Origin: Williamsia sp. | GTDB taxonomy: Bacteria > Actinomycetota > Actinomycetes > Mycobacteriales > Mycobacteriaceae | Direction: 5' to 3' | DNA length: 33,372 bases | Assembly: GCF_016462415.1 (NCBI RefSeq) | Contig: NZ_JAEMTF010000050.1 | Location: forward strand, 1 to 33,372 | Part shown: one piece after another, positions 15,053-22,298 of the stretch | How the letters are laid out: each line of letters begins with the position of its first letter | How positions within the stretch are numbered: position 1 is the stretch's first letter | Program-made: the position numbers and the translations under genes | The notes under the pieces: generated by a model | Seen by the model: only the letters and a program-made list of their open reading frames with translations | The model's database searches: none | Told to the model about the DNA's origin: nothing

Positions 15053-15421
15053 ATGTATCGACCAACCGCCCGTTCTGCTGCCGCCTCGTGGCTTGCCGGC
15101 ACCGCGGTCGCACTCGTTGTTCAAGGAGTCTTCCCGCAGCGGTTCGCAGCGAGCACAGCGTGGGACTTCAACGCGGGGTGGCAGCGCGAGATCGCGATCT
15201 GGAACCTGGGCACCCTCGTCGCCGGCGGGGTAGTCGTGGCCGGCCACGACGATCCCGTACGCGCTCAGCTGCGCGGTCTCGCAGTGCTATCGGCACTGTT
15301 CAGCGCCAACCATGCCGCGGCAGCCGTGCGGACAAACAAACCAGGCAACTGGGCATGGGCCGTTATCAATGCCGGCGGTGTGATCACCAGCGTCGCCGGG
15401 CTGTCCAAGTCCCGCCGATAG
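15053..15421 (+). CDS. Small four-helix membrane protein
   Basis: A 122-residue hydrophobic protein with four probable transmembrane segments at about 12-28, 47-66, 75-92 and 99-116, separated by short loops. The topology and size recall small DoxX/DUF-type membrane proteins, but I do not recognise the family. A strong CCAGGAGGA ribosome site precedes the ATG. It is followed after about 100 bp by a DUF1349 gene on the same strand. Confidence 0.75.
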   Translation: MYRPTARSAAASWLAGTAVALVVQGVFPQRFAASTAWDFNAGWQREIAIWNLGTLVAGGVVVAGHDDPVRAQLRGLAVLSALFSANHAAAAVRTNKPGNWAWAVINAGGVITSVAGLSKSRR

Positions 15422-15522
15422 CAAACCGTTCGTACCACAAGACCACCAGCAGCGTTACCCCGCTAGGGCAGCAGTCGACCAGCAGGAGGCCGCTCCGAAT
15501 CCCAACTCCTCGAAAGGACACC

Positions 15523-16110
15523 ATGTCCGCCATAGTTCCCTGGAGTGAAGGGACCTGGACAAACGAACCCGTCCACGTCGCGGTCGACGATGAAGGGATG
15601 CGTGTCACCGCCCGTGAGGGCAGCGACGCGTGGCGCCTCACTTCCTACGACTTCATCCACGCCTCAGAGCATGCTTTGTTGGCCCCCTTGGCACCCGAGA
15701 CGGCGGTTGAGGTGGAGTTTCGCCTCGACTTCGTCAACCAGTTCGACCAGGCGGGCATCTTCGTCAGGATCGACGACAGATTTTGGATCAAAGCCGGCGT
15801 TGAGGTCAGCGATGGTGAGAGCAGTCTGGGCGCTGTCGTGACTCGGGGCGCCTCTGACTGGTCATTGCGCCCGGTAGGTGAGTGGGATGGGCATCTGGTG
15901 ACCGTCCGCGGCAGCCGGTCCGGCAACGCGCTCACAGTACGTGCCCGCGTCGAAGACGAGCCCTGGCAACTCGTTCGGGTTGCTCCTTTGGATCCGGACG
16001 CCGAAGTGACGGCGGGACCATTCTGCTGCGCGCCACTGAGCGCCGACCTGACCGTCCATTTCACGTCGTGGCGAAGGGCCCCGGCGGACGCCAGTCTTCA
16101 TCCAGAGTGA
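15523..16110 (+). CDS. DUF1349-family beta-sandwich protein
   Basis: A 195-residue protein of the DUF1349 type, a concanavalin-like beta-sandwich related to the yeast protein annotated as regulation of enolase. Typical segments are WRLTSYDFIHASEHALL near residue 37, VEVEFRLDFVNQFDQAGIFVRIDDRFWIKAGVE at about 62-93, and SLGAVVTRGASDWS. The role is unknown; members are cytosolic and often lie near stress or sugar-related genes. The ATG is preceded by GAAAGGA. Upstream, the same frame stays open for a long way through non-coding sequence, which should not be included. Confidence 0.85.
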   Translation: MSAIVPWSEGTWTNEPVHVAVDDEGMRVTAREGSDAWRLTSYDFIHASEHALLAPLAPETAVEVEFRLDFVNQFDQAGIFVRIDDRFWIKAGVEVSDGESSLGAVVTRGASDWSLRPVGEWDGHLVTVRGSRSGNALTVRARVEDEPWQLVRVAPLDPDAEVTAGPFCCAPLSADLTVHFTSWRRAPADASLHPE

Positions 16111-16186
16111 GCCAAAGCGGGCGCGAGACAAGGCATCGCACGACGCGTCCGCCCCTACCCCAGCCGTTGTCTCTCAGCCCAGCGGG

Positions 16187-16315
16187 CTACTGAGCGGCCT
16201 TCTCAGCTGCGACGGCTCGCGCCCATCCGCCGATCGCCAACACGACGTACGTGCCGACGAACGCGGCCACCAACCGGGCGCCCGGCCGGCGCGACAACGA
16301 TTCCACTACCGACAT
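16187..16315 (-). CDS. 42-residue single-helix membrane peptide
   Basis: A very short gene: 42 codons from ATG at 16315 to TAG at 16187, with AGGGGAG 3 nt before the start. The peptide has a basic N-terminus (SLSRRPGAR), one hydrophobic helix at about residues 14-30 (LVAAFVGTYVVLAIGGW) and a charged tail (ARAVAAEKAAQ). This looks like a real small membrane protein, positive side in. It lies in the same direction as and downstream of the two-helix membrane protein gene. No family is recognised. Support rests on the ribosome site, the composition and the helix; no homology is known to me. Confidence 0.6.
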   Translation of the reverse strand: MSVVESLSRRPGARLVAAFVGTYVVLAIGGWARAVAAEKAAQ

Positions 16316-16417
16316 GTTCTCCCCTGTCGACGACGTCTGATCCTGTCCACCGATCATCAAACCACGAACACTGTGCGCGCAGTCGGGGTGACCGTTACCG
16401 ACTCGACGGCCCCTGTC

Positions 16418-16831
16418 TCAGTCGGCGCCGGGCGCGAGGAGCGACACCGGCGGGCGGTAGGGCTCGACGTGATTGGAGGACCCCGAATCTGTGGCCGAGG
16501 GATATGAACGGCGATACCGCGAGCGCTTGACGCGGGCGATGTGCTCCTGCAGCGTGCGATCTCCGCGGGCCATTGCTCGTGCGCGGGTCGAGTAGATGGC
16601 CAACCCGTAGGCCACGACCCACACCACCAGGCCGACTATGCCCGCGGCCGTGAGGCCCGTCGCGAGACCCGCCAATCCCAGCGCCAGTGCAGCGGAACCC
16701 GACATGAATGCCGCCCATCCGACCTGCGCCCACATGGCTGCGCGTCGCAATCGCGCCCGGCGCATGCGCGCCGCACTCATCGGTGGCCTGCGATGCAGAT
16801 GTGGTGCCTGAAAGCTGATCGAGACGGCCAT
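16418..16831 (-). CDS. Two-helix membrane protein with basic N-terminus
   Basis: A 137-residue protein. A strongly basic stretch (RMRRARLRR, 22-30) precedes two transmembrane helices at about 36-58 and 61-80. A charged cytoplasmic tail follows, with a Ser/Pro-rich end. The start has AAGGAG upstream. It is not recognised as a characterised family; such hairpin membrane proteins are common in actinobacteria. The 42-residue membrane peptide lies about 100 bp downstream on the same strand. Confidence 0.72.
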   Translation of the reverse strand: MAVSISFQAPHLHRRPPMSAARMRRARLRRAAMWAQVGWAAFMSGSAALALGLAGLATGLTAAGIVGLVVWVVAYGLAIYSTRARAMARGDRTLQEHIARVKRSRYRRSYPSATDSGSSNHVEPYRPPVSLLAPGAD

Positions 16832-16911
16832 GACGCGCTCCTTGGGAGATTTGTGATCTACACCACATATACACCCGATTCGGCGTCACCGGATCTCACC
16901 GAGATGCCGGA

Positions 16912-17901
16912 TCAGCCGGCCGAGACCCCACGCCGATCGGCCTCACGTGCGGCGAACTCCCGGTAGCCCGTTGCCGGGCGACCGAGGAGCTCCGGCAGCA
17001 CTGTCGTGTCGCCGGCCGGCAGCCCGACCTTGTCGTAGTAGGTCATCATCGCGACGTAGCAGTCCTTGGACTCGTCCGGCCAGTTCCGCACGCCTCGGGT
17101 GTTGGACGAGCCGGCCAGTCCACGGACCACGTTTCCCAACGCATGGGTCTTGGTCGACGCGAGCGATTTCGCGACGATCGTCGCCGCCGCGGCGACTCCC
17201 TGCAGCGGGCTCTTCACCGCTGTCGGAGGTAGTCGCACAGCTGAGACAGGGTGGCCGAGAACGGCAGTCCATATGGTCGCCATCTCGTGGCGGGTCAGCT
17301 CCTGGGTCGACAGGTCGTACGTCTCACCCGCGTGACCGTCCGGCGACGTGGTGATCATCGCTCCCACCTCACCGATGTCCTCCGCGTCCACAACACCCAT
17401 GACGGACGTCGGCGACGACGGGTACGGCAGAGTCCCCGCGAGCATGAGGTCCCAGAAGTCGAGGTAGTTCTGCATGAAGTGTGACGGCCGTAGGACGGTC
17501 GTCGGGATGTCCGACGCGTGGAGCAACTCCTCGACTCGCAACTTCTCCTGGTGGTGGGGCAACTCCTTGATCTCCGGGTGGATCACGGAATTGAACACGA
17601 TGTGTTCGACACCGTTCGCGCGCGCCGCAGCGACCAGCCCTTCGGCGATCGACACCTCGCGAACGACGGCCGTCGGACAGACGTGGAACACCCGTGCGAC
17701 GCCGGGGATCGCGCCGGCCACGTCGGCGTTCGACCGGATGTCGCCGATCACCACCTCGGCCGCACCGTCCGCACGCGCGACGCGGGCCTGCTCCTCGCTC
17801 TTGACGAAAGCACGCACGGTCTCGCCTCGCTCGGCCAGCCTGCGCGCGACGCTGCGGCCCACTCCTCCGCCGGCACCGGTCACCAGAATTGTTCCCACCA
17901 C
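16912..17901 (-). CDS. NmrA-like NAD(P)-binding atypical SDR
   Basis: A 329-residue atypical short-chain dehydrogenase of the NmrA/HSCARG type. ILVTGAGGGVGRSVARRLAERG sits at the very start, followed by a strand ending in AFVKS, VFHVCPT, and NSVIHPE in the region where classical members have catalytic residues. The C-terminal part contains YPSSPTSVMGVVDAEDIGEV, typical of the family. Such proteins act as redox-sensing NADP-binding regulators, or as quinone or isoflavone-type reductases. I chose GTG at 17901 with GAGGGAG 5 nt upstream; an earlier in-frame start at 17988 would add a peptide unlike the family. It is divergent from the classical SDR gene, with a perfect 15-bp operator-like repeat between them. 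Confidence 0.85.
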   Translation of the reverse strand: MVGTILVTGAGGGVGRSVARRLAERGETVRAFVKSEEQARVARADGAAEVVIGDIRSNADVAGAIPGVARVFHVCPTAVVREVSIAEGLVAAARANGVEHIVFNSVIHPEIKELPHHQEKLRVEELLHASDIPTTVLRPSHFMQNYLDFWDLMLAGTLPYPSSPTSVMGVVDAEDIGEVGAMITTSPDGHAGETYDLSTQELTRHEMATIWTAVLGHPVSAVRLPPTAVKSPLQGVAAAATIVAKSLASTKTHALGNVVRGLAGSSNTRGVRNWPDESKDCYVAMMTYYDKVGLPAGDTTVLPELLGRPATGYREFAAREADRRGVSAG

Positions 17902-18000
17902 GTCCACTCCCTCGTCGACAACCGAACCGCCATGCACCGCAAGCGCTTGTGCGGCACCCGGCGACAGCACGAACGTGCGACGCCGCAACGGATGGTGGCG

Positions 18001-18043
18001 ACGCTACAGACTGGTTGACTGACAGTCAATGAAATGCCACTCT
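18001..18043. promoter_or_regulatory. Divergent promoters sharing a TTGACTG-a-CAGTCAA operator
   Basis: TTGACTG-a-CAGTCAA at 18015-18029 is a perfect inverted repeat. Each arm provides a -35 hexamer TTGACT. To the right, CACTCT follows after 17 bp. To the left, on the minus strand, TAGCGT follows after 17 bp. One regulator bound here would control both genes. Nearly the same sequence recurs at 20623-20637. Confidence 0.8.
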
Positions 18044-18075
18044 CGTGGTCATGACCGCGAAAACAGGAAACGACC

Positions 18076-18906
18076 ATGCCGTCGAATGAGCGCCGGCGCT
18101 TCGAGGCCCGACGCACCCTCATCACCGGCGCGAGCTCCGGAATCGGCGCACAGTTCGCGCGCGCCTTCGCGGCGCGGGGATCGGATCTCGTCCTCGTGGC
18201 GCGGCGAGCCGACCGGCTCCACGAGCTCGCCGACGAGCTGAGCAGCGAGTATGCAGTCGACTGCACCGTCGTGCCCTTCGATCTGGCCACCGACAACCCG
18301 GGCGCGACCTTGCGTGCACAGGTCGACGGAGACGTCGACCTGCTCATCAACAACGCCGGCTTCGCGACACAGGGACTCTTCGTGGACACCGATGCAGCGG
18401 ACCACCGCAAAGAGATCGCCGTCGATGTTCTCGCGGTCGTCGATCTCACGCGCGCCTTTCTGCCCGCGATGATCGAGCGCGGACACGGCGGCATCATCAA
18501 CGTCTCCAGCACCACGGGCTTCCAGCCGGTGCCCTCGCTCGCGGTGTACTCGGCGTCGAAGGCATTCGTACTCAGCTTCAGTCAGTCGTTGTGGCACGAG
18601 GCGAGAAAGCACGGGATCACGGCGTTCACCCTCGCGCCGGGACCCACGACGACCGAGTTCTTCGACGTCATCGGCGACAGCGCGTCGGTCGTGGGGTCGT
18701 TCCAGACACCGCAGCAGGTGGTGGCCACCGGATTGCGCGCGCTCGATCGTCGCCGACCGCCACCGCATGTGGTCTCCGGTCGGAGGAACGCCATCGCCGC
18801 CCACCTCGCCGGCCTCGTGCCGCGACGGATCCTCGTCCCCGCGCTGGACAGGGCGATGCATCCGACCACCTCGAGCAGTCACCGGGACAGCCGTGTCCGA
18901 CCCTGA
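18076..18906 (+). CDS. Classical short-chain dehydrogenase/reductase
   Basis: A 276-residue classical SDR with all key residues: TGASSGIG at 17-24, NNAG at 92-95, Ser145 in INVSSTTG, and Tyr158/Lys162 in YSASK. It is probably cytosolic and NADP-dependent, judging by the basic residues after the second strand (LVARRADR). It acts on an alcohol or ketone of an unknown pathway. AGGAAAC precedes the ATG. Its end overlaps the start of the alpha/beta hydrolase gene by 14 bp, so the two are translationally linked. Expression is likely driven by the divergent operator-promoter region upstream. Confidence 0.92.
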   Translation: MPSNERRRFEARRTLITGASSGIGAQFARAFAARGSDLVLVARRADRLHELADELSSEYAVDCTVVPFDLATDNPGATLRAQVDGDVDLLINNAGFATQGLFVDTDAADHRKEIAVDVLAVVDLTRAFLPAMIERGHGGIINVSSTTGFQPVPSLAVYSASKAFVLSFSQSLWHEARKHGITAFTLAPGPTTTEFFDVIGDSASVVGSFQTPQQVVATGLRALDRRRPPPHVVSGRRNAIAAHLAGLVPRRILVPALDRAMHPTTSSSHRDSRVRP

Positions 18907-19822
18907 CGGCGACGACCTCCCGGCCACGCCCGACTGGCGCGACTATCCGTGGGAGACGGTGACACGCGACGTGGAACTCGACGGGAGGCGAGTGCACCTC
19001 GTCGACCTCGACCAGGCCGGCGACGACCGCGACGTGGTGATCTTCCTGCACGGGATCTCCGCGAGTTGGCGCTGGTTCATCGAAATCCTCCCCGAGGTCG
19101 CCGAGACCCATCGGGTCATCGCCATCGACCTCCCCGGGTTCGGCGATTCTGAGATCTTTTGGAGGAAGACCAGTTTCACCGCGCTTGCGGAGACCGTGGC
19201 CGAGGTGTGTGCGACGCTGTCGATCGACAGGGCGACAATCGTCGGGCACTCCATGGGATCGATCGTCGCGACACGCCTGGCCATCGACCGGCCCGATCTC
19301 GTCGAACGACTCGTCATCACCGGCGGCCCGATTCTCTCGCTGACCGGGCTGGCGCGTAACCCCCTGCAGACACTCCGGGCCCAGCCGCGGTCGGTCGCCA
19401 CGCTGCTCGCCGAACTGATGACCATCGGGGTTCCGCTGCCTGCGCCGGTGAGCAGAATGGTGGCCTCCTCACCGAGGTTGCTGAAGCTGGCCCTGGGACC
19501 GTTCCTCGCACATCCCGAGCGCCTGGACCCCGACCTCATGCAGCAGGTGATGTCCGCGCTCGGCGCTCCGGGTTCCTTCCCGGCACTGCTGTCCACGATC
19601 GGCGACGACCCGGGAACCGATCTGCACAAGATCGCCTGTCCGACAAAGATCATCCGTGGGCCCAAGGACCCGCTGTCGCCGCCTGTCGACGTCGACCGAT
19701 TCCTCGCGGCCGTCGCCACCGCGTCCGCGGTCGAGATCCCAGACACCGGGCACTGGCCACACATCGAAAAGCCGTCGGACTTCCTGTCCGAACTCGACAC
19801 ATTCCTTCGCGAGGTGGGCTGA
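18893..19822 (+). CDS. Alpha/beta-fold hydrolase
   Basis: A 309-residue alpha/beta hydrolase with an intact catalytic set. The oxyanion motif is FLHGIS (51-56), the nucleophile is GHSMG with Ser120, the acid lies in GPKDPLSPP and the histidine in GHWPHIEKP. The pattern fits the MhpC/epoxide hydrolase-like group, which includes C-C bond hydrolases of meta-cleavage pathways and esterases. GTG at 18893 is the best start, overlapping the SDR gene end; a longer open frame upstream lies wholly in the SDR gene. Its place close to a dioxygenase-like and a monooxygenase gene supports a catabolic role. Confidence 0.88.
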   Translation: MSDPDGDDLPATPDWRDYPWETVTRDVELDGRRVHLVDLDQAGDDRDVVIFLHGISASWRWFIEILPEVAETHRVIAIDLPGFGDSEIFWRKTSFTALAETVAEVCATLSIDRATIVGHSMGSIVATRLAIDRPDLVERLVITGGPILSLTGLARNPLQTLRAQPRSVATLLAELMTIGVPLPAPVSRMVASSPRLLKLALGPFLAHPERLDPDLMQQVMSALGAPGSFPALLSTIGDDPGTDLHKIACPTKIIRGPKDPLSPPVDVDRFLAAVATASAVEIPDTGHWPHIEKPSDFLSELDTFLREVG

Positions 19823-19922
19823 CGCCTCGCCCCAACGGACCGGGACTGCGCTGCGCTGCCGTCCACACGCGACATCACGTCGGCGAGTAATCTTGCCGCG
19901 TGGTCATCTGGGGTCTCGAGTC

Positions 19923-20612
19923 ATGACGGGTGACACAGGACAGGCCCGTCCCGCCACGACGCGTTCACAGCAGAAGGCCGCAACGCGCGACCGAATGTTG
20001 ACGGCGGCCTCCGAGCTGTTCGCCGAGCGTGACTACAGCGACGTGACGATCGCGGACATCGCCAAGCGCGCAGGCGTCGCCCACGGACTGCTGTTCCATC
20101 ACTTCTCGAACAAAGAGGGAATCTACCGCGCTGTCCTCGACAGGGTTGTCGCGCAAATGGATTCTGCATTCACCACCCCCGTGGGCGCCGACACCCCGAC
20201 GATCATCCGAGCCGCACTGCGCACCCATCTGAACTACCTCGCGACCCATCGAGGCGTCGCGCTGCGGCTGATCGTCGGTCGACGACACCCCGACCCGACT
20301 GTCGCCGCCGTGTCCGACCGCGGACGCACCCGGGCATTGACGGCGTTGGCAGGATCGCTGGAACTCGACCCGACCAACCGACTCATGCAGTTCGTCGGCA
20401 GCACTCTGGTGGCCGCGTTCGACGAGGCGTCGTCGTGGTGGCTGAACGACCCCGATCCGATACATGTCGACGCTCTCGTCACGTCGTTCATCGAACTCGG
20501 CATCGGCGCGCTGAAGGGCGTGCAGAACCTGGAGGGGTGCCCTGACCTGCGTGGACCCATCGCCACACTGTCCTCTGCCGCCGCCATGGATGGCGACGGA
20601 CAGAGGTCGTGA
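19923..20612 (+). CDS. TetR-family regulator of the catabolic cluster
   Basis: A 229-residue TetR regulator. The helix-turn-helix spans about residues 20-65 (SELFAERDYSDVTIADIAKRAGVAHGLLFHHFSNKEGIYRAVL), followed by a helical ligand domain. It sits between the SDR/hydrolase pair and the FAH operon, both preceded by near-identical 15-bp motifs, so it is the natural candidate to bind them. Roughly 100 bp separate it from the preceding gene. The start is the ATG at 19923 within GAGTCATGAC; the leading sequence lacks a strong ribosome site. Confidence 0.9.
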   Translation: MTGDTGQARPATTRSQQKAATRDRMLTAASELFAERDYSDVTIADIAKRAGVAHGLLFHHFSNKEGIYRAVLDRVVAQMDSAFTTPVGADTPTIIRAALRTHLNYLATHRGVALRLIVGRRHPDPTVAAVSDRGRTRALTALAGSLELDPTNRLMQFVGSTLVAAFDEASSWWLNDPDPIHVDALVTSFIELGIGALKGVQNLEGCPDLRGPIATLSSAAAMDGDGQRS

Positions 20613-20622
20613 CCACGATTCA

Positions 20623-20652
20623 TTGACTGACATTCAGCGAACGAGATAGCCT
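20623..20652 (+). promoter_or_regulatory. Promoter with second copy of the shared operator
   Basis: TTGACTGACATTCAG at 20623-20637 matches the operator at 18015-18029 in 13 of 15 positions. Its TTGACT serves as -35, and TAGCCT follows at 20647-20652 after 18 bp. The start codon of the FAH-family gene lies 36 bp further on. This is the likely promoter of the three-gene catabolic operon. Confidence 0.75.
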
Positions 20653-20687
20653 GAGCTCCGACATCCACCACGGACGGAGTTCAGACG

Positions 20688-21644
20688 ATGGCGACCTACA
20701 TCAGCCGTTTCGCGACGGAAGACGCCGTGCTGTGGGGTGTGGTGTCGCCCGCCGGGATCACCGCTCTGGAAGGGCACTACGCGACGACTGCGGAGCTGCT
20801 GGAGAACGGTCGGGCCGATTGGACGGCCGCGTCCTCGCGACGGCCGACCCACCAGGCCGATGCCGTCGAGATGCGCTCGCCCATCACCACCCCGTGCCGA
20901 GTGCTGTGTCAGGGGGCTAACTTCCGCCAACACGCGATCGACTCCGGCATGGACCCCGACAACCGTGCATTCAACCTCTTCTTCGACAAGACCGACGCCT
21001 CGGTCACCGGACCACACGCCCCGGTCACCCGCCCGGCGCACGTGCAGCTGCTCGACCATGAGATCGAACTCGCCCTGGTGATCGGCAAGGCCATCACCGA
21101 CCCGGTGACGATCACCGAGGAATCGCTGCGCGAGTACGTGGTCGCGGTGACCATCGCCAATGATCTGTCGGCCCGCGATGTCCAACTGCCGCAGGGTCAG
21201 TACCTGAAAGGCAAGAGCTACCGGGGGTTCTGCCCGCTCGGCCCGGTGCTCGCGATCCTCGACGATGCCGACTACGACCGCCTCGACGACCTGGTGTTGC
21301 GGTTGCACGTCAACGGCGACCTCCGTCAGACCGACACCACCGCCAACTTCGTCTACCGTCCCGCAGAATCGCTCACCGAACTGAGCACGTTCAGCGACCT
21401 GGCCGTCGGCGACGTTCTCCTGACCGGAACTCCGCACGGCACCGCGGCGAAGTCCCCGCCGGCGCTGGTGCGTCGACTCGCGACCGCGGTGCTGCCCGAG
21501 CACGTCATGTGGAAGCTGTTCATCCGCCGCAACCTCGACGGTCCGTTCCTGAAGCCCGGTGACACCGTCACCGCCACCATCCGATCCTCTGACGGTGCAC
21601 TCGATCTCGGTGAACAACGCACGCCGATCGTCGCACCCCGCTGA
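20688..21644 (+). CDS. Fumarylacetoacetate hydrolase-family protein
   Basis: A 318-residue FAH-family enzyme. Metal ligands appear in DHEIELAL (Glu125 and Glu127) and IANDLSARD (Asp159), with Lys residues of KGKSYRGF (174-180) next to the site. The family contains fumarylacetoacetase, acylpyruvases, 2-hydroxyhepta-2,4-dienedioate isomerases and 2-keto-4-pentenoate hydratases. These act on products of aromatic ring cleavage. It is the first gene of a tight operon with a VOC-fold dioxygenase-like protein and a flavin monooxygenase. Decarboxylation, hydration or C-C hydrolysis of the ring-cleavage product is likely, but which of these is unclear. GGAG precedes the ATG. Confidence 0.9.
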   Translation: MATYISRFATEDAVLWGVVSPAGITALEGHYATTAELLENGRADWTAASSRRPTHQADAVEMRSPITTPCRVLCQGANFRQHAIDSGMDPDNRAFNLFFDKTDASVTGPHAPVTRPAHVQLLDHEIELALVIGKAITDPVTITEESLREYVVAVTIANDLSARDVQLPQGQYLKGKSYRGFCPLGPVLAILDDADYDRLDDLVLRLHVNGDLRQTDTTANFVYRPAESLTELSTFSDLAVGDVLLTGTPHGTAAKSPPALVRRLATAVLPEHVMWKLFIRRNLDGPFLKPGDTVTATIRSSDGALDLGEQRTPIVAPR

Positions 21645-21659
21645 ACCCAAGGAGTCGAT

Positions 21660-22298
21660 ATGCCCTCCACGACACCGAGTCCCGCCCCGGTCACGACAGC
21701 ACTCGCACCGGATCTGCTCGCTCACTTCGTGGTGAAGACCGCCCGACCGACAGAGATGATCGAGTGGTACTCCACCGTGCTGGGCGCGCATGTCGTCCAT
21801 GAAGACGACCAGATCGCGTTCATCACATGGGATGACGAGAGCCACCGTTTGGCCCTGGTGAAGGTGCCCTCGGTGCTGCGATACCTGTTCCCGCTGGCCA
21901 GGTTCCGACGCAAGGTCTACGGCGTCGATCACCTCGCGTTCACGTACAACTCGCTGGAGCCGTTGCTGCTCAACTACGAACGCCTCGCCGCCGCGGGCAT
22001 CACGCCGGTGTGGTCGATCAACCACGGCCCCACCACGTCGCTGTACTACGAGGATCCCGACGGCATCCGTCTGGAGTTCCAGACCGAGAACTTCCCCACG
22101 CCCGAGGCGACCGCCGAGTTCTTCTCCAGCCGCGAATTCGAGGCCAATCCGATCGGGGTCACCATCGATCCGTCCTACCTGCTCGAACGACTGCGTGACG
22201 GCGCTGCGACCGAGTCGCTGCTGCGACGTGACGCCGGCGTCCGGCCGGGAACAAGGCCGCGGGTCAACAAGCGTGCCATCACCCTACGAACACTGTGA
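21660..22298 (+). CDS. VOC-fold extradiol dioxygenase-like protein
   Basis: A 212-residue glyoxalase/bleomycin-resistance/dioxygenase (VOC) fold protein. Candidate 2-His-1-carboxylate iron ligands are all present: His22 in LAHFVVKT, His91 in GVDHLAF and Glu139 in DGIRLEFQ. The lone tandem module and length resemble single-domain extradiol dioxygenases (such as the BphC-like small type) rather than glyoxalase I. It is the second gene of the operon, 15 bp behind the FAH gene with AAGGAG at the start. Its stop codon overlaps the next start (GTGA). Ring cleavage of a catechol-like compound is the best guess; other VOC roles remain possible. Confidence 0.85.
   Translation: MPSTTPSPAPVTTALAPDLLAHFVVKTARPTEMIEWYSTVLGAHVVHEDDQIAFITWDDESHRLALVKVPSVLRYLFPLARFRRKVYGVDHLAFTYNSLEPLLLNYERLAAAGITPVWSINHGPTTSLYYEDPDGIRLEFQTENFPTPEATAEFFSSREFEANPIGVTIDPSYLLERLRDGAATESLLRRDAGVRPGTRPRVNKRAITLRTL

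Noticed and set aside
20634-22025. 463-codon antisense frame over the FAH and VOC genes
   Set aside because: Low-complexity Arg/Gly/Val-rich product without motifs; the sense frames are recognised enzymes.
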